Below are positions 16,172-23,186 of a DNA stretch of 23,186 nt, piece by piece. The first letter of the stretch is position 1, and each line of letters begins with the position of its first letter. The DNA is taken from the NCBI GenBank assembly GCA_002451275.1, contig DKBS01000085.1, forward strand, positions 2,457 to 25,642, in the 5' to 3' direction. The notes under the pieces were generated by a model. It was not told the DNA's origin and did not search any database. It saw only the letters and a program-made list of their open reading frames with translations. This stretch comes from Planctomycetaceae bacterium UBA6894 (GTDB lineage: Bacteria; Planctomycetota; Planctomycetia; Gemmatales; Gemmataceae). The position numbers and the translations under genes are program-made.

Positions 16172-17188
16172 TCATCCGGGGGCGGTCTGCCGGGGACGCC
16201 CGATTCGCATCTGCCGGAGGTGGCCATCATGGTGGGCCGTGAAGAGATCCACCTGGTTGGGGTGCAGGTCGCAATCGAAGATCTCGCTGGGCGTGGCGGC
16301 AAGGTGGGTGACATCCGGTGATCCCGGGTTCCAAAATCCCACCTGTTTCTCCATGACACCGATCAGGGTGCCGGATGGATGGTGCAGGGCCCGCCACATC
16401 GTGCCGTCGAGCTCCTTTTTCAGCGACTCGTGCTTGGGACGCTTCTCGCCGCTCACCCAGTCGAAGGAAACGGCGACCGGCCTTCGGTTGCCCCCGGGGG
16501 CGTTGGTCACCTTGTGCAGCCCCGAGGCGGTCAGGGTGCGGCCATCATGGCTGAAGCCCAGGCTGAGGATGCCGCCGAACGGTGCGAGATCGCCGATGTG
16601 GAAGAATATCTCCTTCACGTCAAATGCCCTGGTCTTCTCGTGGCCCTCCGCCTTCCAGTGGAAGATGTTCCCGACGATGTCGCCGCTGACCAGCTCGTGG
16701 GAACCGGGAACGAAATGGACACAGTAGACGATGTTGGGATGCCCCTGCAGCTCGCGGACCAGGCCGCCGTCGCGTGTGGACCAGACCTTCACGAGCCTGT
16801 CATTGCCGCATGTCGCGACCAGCCGACCGTCGCTGCTGATTGCTAGGCCGCGCAGCCAGCCTTGGTGGGCCTGGGTGTCGCGGAAAGGCTTGGGGTCATC
16901 GGCGCCGATTTCCCAGGCCAGCAGCCGGCCGTCGTAGCCGCCGGAATGGAGGTTCTTGCCGTCGGGGGAAAAGGCCAGGGTGCGAACCCAGTTCCGGTGA
17001 CCGGATAGGGTGGTTTTCCTGCCCGTGGCGACCTCCCACCGCTGGATGGTGTGGTCGATCGCCCCGGCGACGACATACTTGCCGGCCGGATCCACCCGGC
17101 AGCAGAGCAGGTTCGAGGAATGCGCCCAGTCGTTCACCTGCTTGGCGGACGCCGGTTCGACGATCACGGGGGTGGGTTTCGGTGTCAT
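16172..17188 (-). CDS. WD40-repeat beta-propeller protein
   Basis: This encodes a 338-residue protein made almost wholly of WD40 repeats, at about 21-52, 62-94, 106-137, 147-179, 200-250 (degenerate, with an insert), 264-286 and 302-328. That is enough for one seven-blade propeller. Typical strands include L-S-G-H-R-N-W-V-R-T-L-A-F-S-P-D-G and V-K-V-W. WD40 propellers are protein-interaction scaffolds, and no catalytic residues are expected. There is no signal peptide or membrane segment, so it looks cytoplasmic, unlike the exported proteins encoded upstream. Its ATG overlaps the TGA of the DUF1501 gene (ATGA, 17185-17188), and a GGGAG site lies eight bases upstream. Translational coupling is therefore likely. 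It is the last gene of a three-gene operon and may bind or monitor something connected with it. Confidence 0.92.
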   Translation of the reverse strand: MTPKPTPVIVEPASAKQVNDWAHSSNLLCCRVDPAGKYVVAGAIDHTIQRWEVATGRKTTLSGHRNWVRTLAFSPDGKNLHSGGYDGRLLAWEIGADDPKPFRDTQAHQGWLRGLAISSDGRLVATCGNDRLVKVWSTRDGGLVRELQGHPNIVYCVHFVPGSHELVSGDIVGNIFHWKAEGHEKTRAFDVKEIFFHIGDLAPFGGILSLGFSHDGRTLTASGLHKVTNAPGGNRRPVAVSFDWVSGEKRPKHESLKKELDGTMWRALHHPSGTLIGVMEKQVGFWNPGSPDVTHLAATPSEIFDCDLHPNQVDLFTAHHDGHLRQMRIGRPRQTAPG

Positions 17189-18480
17189 GCCAGCAACTCC
17201 CGGATCGGGCCCGCGGCCGGGTCGGCAACGGGGAACTTGCGGCCGGCGATGTCGAAATCACCCGATGAATCGATGCCGATGGCCTGGAGGTACGTGTGGA
17301 ACAGGTGCCTGTGGTCCACCTGCCTGTCGGTGACCTCCGCCCCCTTGGCGTCGGTCTTGCCGATGACGGCCCCGTGCTGGATGCCGCATCCCCCGAGTGC
17401 GATCGACCAGGCCCGCGAGTAGTGGTCCCGGCCATAACCGGTGTTGATCCTGGGCGTGCGGCCGAACTCCGTCATCACGATCACGAGGGTGCGTTCCAGG
17501 TGGCCACGCTGGGCCAGGTCCTCCATGAAGTTGGCGAACGGCCGGTCGAAATCGGCGACGTAATGCAGGTGGAACTCGAAATTGTTGTGGTGGAAGTCCC
17601 ATCCGCCATGCTGGATTTCCACGAAGGGCACCTCCTGTTCCACCAGCCTGCGGGCCAGCAGCAACTGCTTGCCGAACTCTGAATTGCCGTAGGTGTCGCG
17701 GACCCGCGTCGGCTCCCGCGTGATGTCGAACAGCTCGCGCCGCTCCATCAGCCTGAGCGCCTGCTCGTAGGTCTGGGTGTAGGCGTCGATCTCTGCGGAA
17801 TCCACCCGGCCGCGGAAACGGTTGTTCACGAATCGGCGCCAGTCATGCCTGCGCTTGTCGGCGGTCACGGTCATGCCGTCGGGCAACCGGGCGTTGACCA
17901 CACCGCCCTTCTCGGCGCCGACATTGACACTGGCATAGCGGGGACCCAGGTAAGCCGCGTTGTTGCCGCGCCCCCCGGCCCCCGCGGGCATGGTGGCGAT
18001 GTGGCCGGGCAGGGGAAAATCCGGTTTTTCAAGGCCCTTCGCGACGACGGCCCCAAGCTCCGGGTACTCGGTGGCCGACTGCGTCATCCGGCCGCTGCGC
18101 ACCAGGTTGTTGGCCAGGCCGTGGTCGTCCTGCCTGGTGTTCAGGCTCCTGACAAGCGCCATGCGGTGCATCTGCCTGGCCGTGTGGGGCAGCAGCTCGG
18201 AGACATGCACGCCAGGCACGGTGGTCGGGATGGCCTGGAAGGGCCCCCCGGTTTCCAGGTGGGGCTTGGGGTCCCAGGATTCGAACTGGCTGATGCCCCC
18301 GTTGAGGTACACCACCACGACCGACTTGCCGAGGCCGGCGATCTCCGCCGCACCGCCGGGGCTTGCCAGCAGGCTCGAACCCGCGACGATGCCCGCCCCC
18401 GCCGCGAGGTCGCCCATGAACTGCCGGCGCCCGACGAGGTGATCGATGGCACCGCAGGGCCTGTAGGGTTCGCCGTGCAT
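17185..18480 (-). CDS. DUF1501 protein (second copy)
   Basis: This encodes a 431-residue DUF1501 protein. The N-terminus has a twin-arginine-like G17-R-R-Q-F-M followed by a Gly/Ala-rich hydrophobic stretch to about residue 46, suggesting Tat export. The conserved blocks are present but vary: G61-G-I-S-Q-F-E67 replaces the G-G-P-S-x-x-D form of the first copy. The others are G292-G-W-D-F-H297, E338-F-G-R-T-P343 and G350-R-D-H-Y354. The Pro-to-Ile and Asp-to-Glu changes fall in what is probably an active or metal-binding site. The ATG has a GGGGGA site six bases upstream. It lies 52 bp after the coiled-coil DUF1549/DUF1553 gene and overlaps the following WD40 gene by four bases, so it is the middle gene of an operon. 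Reaction and substrate are unknown. Confidence 0.92.
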   Translation of the reverse strand: MHGEPYRPCGAIDHLVGRRQFMGDLAAGAGIVAGSSLLASPGGAAEIAGLGKSVVVVYLNGGISQFESWDPKPHLETGGPFQAIPTTVPGVHVSELLPHTARQMHRMALVRSLNTRQDDHGLANNLVRSGRMTQSATEYPELGAVVAKGLEKPDFPLPGHIATMPAGAGGRGNNAAYLGPRYASVNVGAEKGGVVNARLPDGMTVTADKRRHDWRRFVNNRFRGRVDSAEIDAYTQTYEQALRLMERRELFDITREPTRVRDTYGNSEFGKQLLLARRLVEQEVPFVEIQHGGWDFHHNNFEFHLHYVADFDRPFANFMEDLAQRGHLERTLVIVMTEFGRTPRINTGYGRDHYSRAWSIALGGCGIQHGAVIGKTDAKGAEVTDRQVDHRHLFHTYLQAIGIDSSGDFDIAGRKFPVADPAAGPIRELLA

Positions 18481-18532
18481 TCACATTCCCCCAAACCTTT
18501 TCCCGCGGCAGGTGCCGCACCGATCGCCGCCC

Positions 18533-21082
18533 TCACGGAATGAAACGGAACTCCGCGGAGGCCAGCAGGCCCCACACCAGGTCACGAACGGCATCGCCGC
18601 GCTCCATGGGCCGGACTTCCAGAAGGCCCTTCGCGGCCTTGACCTCCCCCGGGTCCGGCAAACGCCCCAGCACCGCCAGGTAGGCCTGCCTGACCATCAG
18701 GTCCGGATCGGTGACACCGGCCAGGCGATGGGTCAGTGTGCCCGGTTCGGGCTTGAACCATGCCTGCACCTTCGGGTCATTTTGAAGCATCAGCGCCTGG
18801 TCCACCGAGGCGATGAAACCGTCCTGCGGGGCACCCGGCGGGGCCGAAAACCGACGCATGACATCCTTCTCCAGGAGATCCCACAGGTTGCCGGCGACCG
18901 CGGTGGCCAGATGCTCGCGGCGTTTCGCGCCATCCTTGTCGGAAGCCGGGTCCTTACCCTGTTTCTTCTCCCATTCGGCCGAAGCCTTGTCCCGCGCCGG
19001 CTGGTCCAATCCGAGGGCATGGTAGATCGCCCCACCCATCTGGTCCCCGTTCAGGCCGCGAAGCCGCCGGATGGCGTGGCTTCGGCGCCACGACTCCACC
19101 AGGTCGGACCGGGTCAGCCTCAGTTGGTTTTCCAGGGCCACGGTCCCGGACGGCTTGCCTTCCTTGCGGGCTGAAAGCAGCGCTTCCCGGCTTTGCAGCC
19201 AGTCGACAACCTTGGCCAGCCGTGATTTTCTTTGGCCCAGGTCGGTCTCCCGATCCTGCAGCGCCAGCATCTCGCCCTGGACCCGGCGCAATCCCCCCCG
19301 CGCCTCCGAGACGAAGCCGGCCAGGGGGATCTTCCGGTTCGCCAGGACCAGCAAACGCCCCCGCAGTTCCTCCACCCGCGCGGCTGAGCTTTTCAGCGCC
19401 TCCTCGTGAGCCTTCACCTCCCCGTTGACATCCTGTTTCGCCTTTTCCGCCGCGGACAAGCGACTAGCCAGGGTCGTTTTGGCCGCGGTCATCTCCTTGT
19501 CGCCGGGTGACAACATCCCGAGCTTCTCCAGTTCCCGGATGGCCGCCTGCAGGGCCGCGACAGTCTCCTGGCCCTGGGCCTGTTTTTTCTTGGAGGCATC
19601 CAGCTTGGTTGTTTCCCCGCTCCTCTGGGTGGCCAGTTGCTGGAGTTCCTTTGCGGCACCGTCCAACTGCCTTTGCACCTGCTCCAGATCCGCGGAAACC
19701 TTTTGCAACCTGGCCGAGGCGGTCGCAAGCTCCTGCTCAAGTCGCGCCCGCCCGGGAGCCAGCGCACTGACCATGCCGTCAAGCTTTGCCATCTCCGCCT
19801 TCAACGTCGGAATTCCCCCCGCGGGCCCCGCCCAGGCATCAAGATCCGGCTCGGAGACGGCGCGCTGATAGGCGTCCGACCGGGCGACCTGGCGCACAAA
19901 CTCGCGGAGATCGTACCGCGCGGCCACCAGTCCCTCGGCCAAAACACGCAGCAGCTCTGCCGAAACCGGGGGATTCCCCGGATGATGGAGGTCCACCGGG
20001 TGGACCAAGCCCATTCCCATGAGCGCCGCCCAGAGCCGGTTGGCCAGGTTGCGGTTGAACAGGGCGTTCTCGGGATGCGTGACAAGCACGGCCAGTTGTT
20101 GCCGGCGACTGTATCGGGGCACCCCCCGCTGTCCTTTCTCCGGCTTCACGATGTAGGCGTCCGCCTGGTCCAGGAAGTCCGGTTCAAGGTCCGCGGCGAA
20201 TCCGAGTGGCAGGACCGGCCTGGCCTCGCTCTTCCCGGCCTTGGGCTTGAAGACCGAGGAATATTCCAGCGCGCCCTCCGCCTTCTCGCCCAGGAACGGC
20301 TTGTTGCCCAGCTTCTCGTCCTGGAACAGGTAGGTGCGATTGACGAAGGAAAGGAGCCCGAAATATTCGGATTGCTTGTAATCCTCGTGGTGCGGGTGAT
20401 CGTGGCACTGGGCGCACTGCAGGTCGCGACCCAGGAATATGCGACCCACGTCCCGGGTGACCTGGTTGGGCTCGGCATTGCGGTTGAGGAAGAACGCGGC
20501 GGCCGGCCGGAGCTTCTCCCCCGTGCCATCGGCGGAAAGCAACTCGAGGCAGATCTCGTTCAGGGGCTTGCGCGCCTCGAGGCATTCCCTCAGCCAGGCG
20601 CGAAACTCCAGCAGGCCGATGACCTCGCGGCGCTCGGTGAACATCACATCCAGCACCTTCGCGAAATACCGGGAAAACTCCTCACGCCCGAGCAGGTCAT
20701 CGATCACGGAGCGCCGAACTTCCCGGCTGGCGCCAGGCTGCTTCCGTAAGGCCCCCAGAAACGCCTCGGTCTCGGCGCCGGTAGGCCCGCGTCCGAGGAG
20801 ATCCAGGTAAATCCGCCGGTGGAATTCGGTGTCGGACGCGAGGGGAACGGTAGGCCCCACATAATCCGCGGCAATGATCCGGTCGATCCGTTCCGAAAGC
20901 GATGCGGTGGAACCGGCCGGAGGCTGCTCCTTGGCTTGCTGTTGCAGGGACCCCGTCGGCTTCCTGGCATCTTCGGGAAAACCCTGAGTGGCTGTCAGCA
21001 AGAACGGCAAGCACAGGGTGGCCGGAAGGAAGACCCGCCAGCAGGGGCTGCCCTTGCGTTTGTTTCGAAAAAATGGCCCCAT
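18533..21082 (-). CDS. Exported DUF1549/DUF1553 protein with a long coiled-coil insertion
   Basis: This encodes an 849-residue exported protein. A signal segment at about 14-34 follows a basic N-terminus. DUF1549 spans about 60-250 and contains C223-A-Q-C226-H227-D-H-P, a CxxCH haem-c-type motif. The first part of DUF1553 (about 325-408, N-R-L-W and S-D-A-Y-Q-R) is followed by about 215 residues (425-640) rich in Ala, Glu, Lys, Gln and Leu with heptad character, predicted coiled coil. DUF1553 then resumes with R-R-L-R-G-L-N-G-D-Q (about 672-849). The insertion is within the domain rather than at its end. Unlike the other copy here, it has no Ig-like domains and no N-terminal C-x4-C-H region. 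The ATG has a GAGGT site about seven bases upstream. It is the first gene of the operon with DUF1501 and WD40 genes. Haem binding is inferred. Confidence 0.92.
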   Translation of the reverse strand: MGPFFRNKRKGSPCWRVFLPATLCLPFLLTATQGFPEDARKPTGSLQQQAKEQPPAGSTASLSERIDRIIAADYVGPTVPLASDTEFHRRIYLDLLGRGPTGAETEAFLGALRKQPGASREVRRSVIDDLLGREEFSRYFAKVLDVMFTERREVIGLLEFRAWLRECLEARKPLNEICLELLSADGTGEKLRPAAAFFLNRNAEPNQVTRDVGRIFLGRDLQCAQCHDHPHHEDYKQSEYFGLLSFVNRTYLFQDEKLGNKPFLGEKAEGALEYSSVFKPKAGKSEARPVLPLGFAADLEPDFLDQADAYIVKPEKGQRGVPRYSRRQQLAVLVTHPENALFNRNLANRLWAALMGMGLVHPVDLHHPGNPPVSAELLRVLAEGLVAARYDLREFVRQVARSDAYQRAVSEPDLDAWAGPAGGIPTLKAEMAKLDGMVSALAPGRARLEQELATASARLQKVSADLEQVQRQLDGAAKELQQLATQRSGETTKLDASKKKQAQGQETVAALQAAIRELEKLGMLSPGDKEMTAAKTTLASRLSAAEKAKQDVNGEVKAHEEALKSSAARVEELRGRLLVLANRKIPLAGFVSEARGGLRRVQGEMLALQDRETDLGQRKSRLAKVVDWLQSREALLSARKEGKPSGTVALENQLRLTRSDLVESWRRSHAIRRLRGLNGDQMGGAIYHALGLDQPARDKASAEWEKKQGKDPASDKDGAKRREHLATAVAGNLWDLLEKDVMRRFSAPPGAPQDGFIASVDQALMLQNDPKVQAWFKPEPGTLTHRLAGVTDPDLMVRQAYLAVLGRLPDPGEVKAAKGLLEVRPMERGDAVRDLVWGLLASAEFRFIP

Positions 21083-21447
21083 CGTGGACCTCGCTTGGTT
21101 CGCTGGCGGGAATATTAATCTATCAGAGCCGGATGCCCCGGCTCAAGCCTCCGGGCTTGCCAGACAACCCCTGGGCGCCATCCTTATGAATGACCGAGGG
21201 CTGGCACCATTTTCCCGGCATCCCCGGGGTGCCAAGCAATGTCCCCTGTTGGCAATCAACTGCCCCGGAAACCGCAGGCGCTGGAACACCGCAAAGTGTG
21301 CCCAATTCCGTGGCCAAATGGTCCAAGACAAAACCATGTTTTCTAAATTGATTGTCTTTATTGTATTTTTTATGCGATTTTAGTGATTGAATTGGCTGGC
21401 GACCTGCAGATCCATCAATTGGCCAATGGAATGCCGCCCGACAAGCC
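21083..21447. other. Intergenic region with a promoter candidate and an A+T-rich island
   Basis: This 365-bp stretch lies between the third DUF1501 gene's stop and the start of the coiled-coil operon, both on the minus strand. Near the operon it holds a promoter candidate (21117-21146). Further upstream, 21331-21390 is only 14/60 G or C in otherwise GC-rich DNA. Directly after the DUF1501 stop there is TTGGCCAA-type symmetry but no terminator with a U tract. No credible gene is present. Confidence 0.6.
21117..21146 (-). promoter_or_regulatory. Sigma-70-like promoter candidate for the DUF1549-DUF1501-WD40 operon
   Basis: On the minus strand, TTGAGC (21141-21146) and TAGATT (21117-21122) are separated by 18 bases, and the sequence around the -10 is A+T-rich. 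The predicted start near 21110 would give a short leader with the GAGGT site. A perfect 7-bp inverted repeat (GAGCCGG/CCGGCTC, 21126-21144) fills the spacer and could be an operator. Each hexamer matches four of six consensus positions. Confidence 0.4.
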
Positions 21448-22926
21448 TCATCCGATCAGTTCACTGCGCACCCGGCCGATGCCGCCCACCGGCAAAGGCC
21501 GGCCGACACGGTCGTAGATCTCGGTGTGGGGATCGATGCCCAGCAGGTGGTACAGCGTCGCCAGCACATCCTTGGGGGAAAACGGCGTCTCGGCCGGTTT
21601 ACCGCCCTGCCGGTCGCTCCGCCCCACGACTCGGCCCCGGGCAAAGCCTCCGCCGGCAAAAGCCGCGGAGTACACACCCGACCAGTGGTCGCGCCCGCCG
21701 CCGCGGACATTCTGCATGCGCGGCGTGCGGCCGTGCTCGCTGAGCACCACCACGGCGGTGTCTTCGAGCATGCCCCGCTGTTCCAAATCGGCCAGAAGCG
21801 ATGCGAAGGCGTTGTCGAATCCCGGTCCCAGCTCATCCCGCAGGCGCGGGTAGTGGAACACATGGGTGTCCCAGCCGCTGTTCACTTGGCCGTACTCGTC
21901 CCAGAAAACCGTGACGAACTTCCCACCCGCCTCCAGCACGCGCCGCGCGGCCAGCACCGACTGTCCGAACAGGTTCATGCCGTAGCTCTCGCGCAGCTTG
22001 GCGGGCTCGCGGTGCACTTCCAGGGCATCGGCCAGCTTGCCCGAGGTGGTCAGGGCCATCGCCATGGCGCGCTGGCTTTCAAACGCCTCGGCGCCCTCGA
22101 TCAGGCCCACGCCATCCAGTTGCTGCGCCAGGCTCACCCGGGGGTTCATACGGTCGAGGGTGAGCCCTTCCACCGGCCTGCACAACTCAAAACGGTCTTC
22201 GGGTCGAATCCCCAGGTAGGGATCCGCCACCATCTTGGGGGGAATGCCGGGCGTGTTGGAATCGCGCTCCAGGGTCTTTGTGCCCAGGGCCCTGAACTCC
22301 GACCAGACCGGGTCGGCCGACGGTCCCAGGAATCCGCCGAACGGCCCCGAACGGGCCGGTCCGCGTTTGGAGCCGAAGGGGAAGGGCAGGGCGAAGTTCC
22401 CGGGGATGCCCGCCGGAACGTTTTTACCCCGCGCGTTCAGATGGTCCACCACCGAACCGATGAAGGGCCAATGGCGGGAGTCGCGCGGTTTCGATTCCAG
22501 GGGGATGTCGGTGGTAGGCACGCCGGAGGTGGCGTAGGCGACGCCGTGCACCGGGTAGGGGTGGGTCAGGGTGCGCAGCACGCAGACCTTGTCGAGCAAC
22601 GCCGCAGTGCGAGGAAATATCTCGCTGATGCGCACGCCCGGAAGGGCGGTGTTGATCGAGCGGATGTCGCCGCGGATTTCCACGGGCGCGTCCGGCTTCG
22701 GGTCCCAGGTGTCCAGTTGGCTGGGTGAGCCCCACAGGCACAAGAGGATGCAGCGCTTGGCCTTGCCAAAACCGCCCAAATCCTTGCCGGGCTGGGTATC
22801 GGCCCGCAGCGACAAAGGCCCCCAGGGCCCCACGGAAGCCAATGCGCCCAGGGAGCCCACCCGCATCAGGTCACGGCGGGTGATGCCATCACACAATCGC
22901 TTGGGTGATCCCAGAATGTTCAGCAT
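21448..22926 (-). CDS. DUF1501 protein (third copy)
   Basis: This encodes a 492-residue DUF1501 protein, the longest of the three copies. The N-terminus has T16-R-R-D-L-M-R, a good twin-arginine motif, then a hydrophobic stretch to about residue 41, so Tat export is likely. Conserved blocks are W65-G-S-P-S-Q-L-D72, S350-G-W-D-T-H355, E397-H-G-R-T-P402 (usual Phe replaced by His) and G411-R-D-H-W415. A roughly 100-residue Pro/Gly-rich middle section (about 140-260) accounts for the extra length. It stands alone: 365 bp separate it from the next operon, and no DUF1549/DUF1553 gene lies upstream within the window. The ribosome binding site is weak (GGATGG). The upstream region carries the same GTGTCGATAC motif as the first copy. 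Function is unknown beyond fold family. Confidence 0.93.
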   Translation of the reverse strand: MLNILGSPKRLCDGITRRDLMRVGSLGALASVGPWGPLSLRADTQPGKDLGGFGKAKRCILLCLWGSPSQLDTWDPKPDAPVEIRGDIRSINTALPGVRISEIFPRTAALLDKVCVLRTLTHPYPVHGVAYATSGVPTTDIPLESKPRDSRHWPFIGSVVDHLNARGKNVPAGIPGNFALPFPFGSKRGPARSGPFGGFLGPSADPVWSEFRALGTKTLERDSNTPGIPPKMVADPYLGIRPEDRFELCRPVEGLTLDRMNPRVSLAQQLDGVGLIEGAEAFESQRAMAMALTTSGKLADALEVHREPAKLRESYGMNLFGQSVLAARRVLEAGGKFVTVFWDEYGQVNSGWDTHVFHYPRLRDELGPGFDNAFASLLADLEQRGMLEDTAVVVLSEHGRTPRMQNVRGGGRDHWSGVYSAAFAGGGFARGRVVGRSDRQGGKPAETPFSPKDVLATLYHLLGIDPHTEIYDRVGRPLPVGGIGRVRSELIG

Positions 22927-23186
22927 GGTCCATCCAGGGAGGGAAAGTCAAAACAGCGTCCGACCGGGGCAAGGGAAGGCGGGGCCCCTCTGCAGGTATC
23001 GACACATTATCCCCGCCCCCTTCCCTGAAAGCCAGAGGGATCCGGGGCAGGGTATAGTACTTCCGGCGATAGCAAAGACCGCGCGGAATAAACAGCCATG
23101 GGCTGGAATCAAATCGACTCGTATCTGCTGGCTGGGCAAGCCAGATTTATTTCTGGCACATCCTTTTGCACCTTGTCTTAATTTCA
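22927..23186. other. Intergenic region upstream of the third DUF1501 gene, to the window end
   Basis: These 260 bp hold no credible gene. They include the shared motif at 22991-23005, a GGTATAGTAC string at 23051-23060, and a 6-bp stem (CTGGCT/AGCCAG, 23130-23146) followed by ATTTATTTCT. That stem could be a weak plus-strand terminator, but no plus-strand gene leads into it here. The sequence becomes A+T-richer toward the end. Confidence 0.5.
22991..23005 (-). promoter_or_regulatory. Shared upstream motif GTGTCGATAC-CTGCA, copy 2
   Basis: On the minus strand this reads GTGTCGATACCTGCA, about 65-80 bp upstream of the third DUF1501 start, directly preceded by GATAAT. The core is identical to the copy at 4810-4823 upstream of the first DUF1501 gene, with one extra C before TGCA. 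It could be an operator or an initiation region with GATAAT as a -10 element; no matching -35 is visible at normal spacing. Confidence 0.35.

Noticed and set aside
23098..23181. 27-codon frame beginning ATGGGCTGG near the window end
   Set aside because: It is very short, has no good ribosome binding site, and has no recognisable content. It is treated as chance.

Overview
The window looks like a piece of a planctomycete chromosome, most plausibly from the Gemmatales/Gemmataceae. This rests on gene content, not on a search. The DNA is GC-rich. It encodes three DUF1501 proteins, two DUF1549/DUF1553 proteins with cytochrome-c-like CxxCH motifs, a pre-peptidase (PPC) domain protein, a ThuA-like protein and a giant multi-domain esterase, a mix that is expanded in Planctomycetota. 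I saw no tRNA, rRNA, CRISPR array, insertion sequence or phage gene.

Layout. Positions 1-768 (+) hold the 3' end of a transglutaminase-like gene and a small four-helix membrane protein. Positions 752-4679 (-) hold a two-gene unit, DUF1501 then an Ig-like/DUF1549/DUF1553 protein, whose 3' end overlaps the membrane-protein gene convergently by 17 bp. Positions 5033-7603 (+) hold a divergently transcribed exported PPC-domain protein, closed by a 19-bp perfect terminator hairpin. An exported ThuA-like protein (-) and a gamma-glutamyltransferase (+) diverge from about 8.5 kb. A cryptochrome/photolyase family gene (-) converges on the transferase gene and diverges from a 1238-residue secreted protein (+, 12190-15906). 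That protein joins an HELAH metallopeptidase-like region, a DUF2341/LamG-like lectin region, Ig-like segments and a sialate-O-acetylesterase-like SGNH domain. Positions 16172-21082 (-) form a three-gene operon: DUF1549/DUF1553 with a long coiled-coil insert, DUF1501, and a WD40 propeller joined by an ATGA overlap. Positions 21448-22926 (-) hold a third DUF1501 gene with no DUF1549/DUF1553 partner inside the window.

How the genes may work together. Most products carry Sec- or Tat-like signals, so the window mainly encodes an exported inventory: presumed hydrolase-fold DUF1501 proteins, haem-motif DUF1549/DUF1553 partners, adhesive beta-sandwich proteins and carbohydrate or peptide-active enzymes. 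The two DUF1501-DUF1549/DUF1553 units have opposite gene order and different accessory modules (Ig-like domains in one; a coiled coil and a WD40 protein in the other). They therefore look like independently assembled versions of the same module rather than a recent duplication. The biochemical role of the DUF1501/DUF1549/DUF1553 module is unknown to me, and I do not assign one.

Regulation. Two of the three DUF1501 genes share a GTGTCGATAC(C)TGCA motif upstream. The coiled-coil operon has a plausible sigma-70-like promoter whose spacer contains a perfect inverted repeat. Start sites were moved from the longest open frame for the ThuA-like protein, the photolyase and the 1238-residue protein, for reasons given in each entry.
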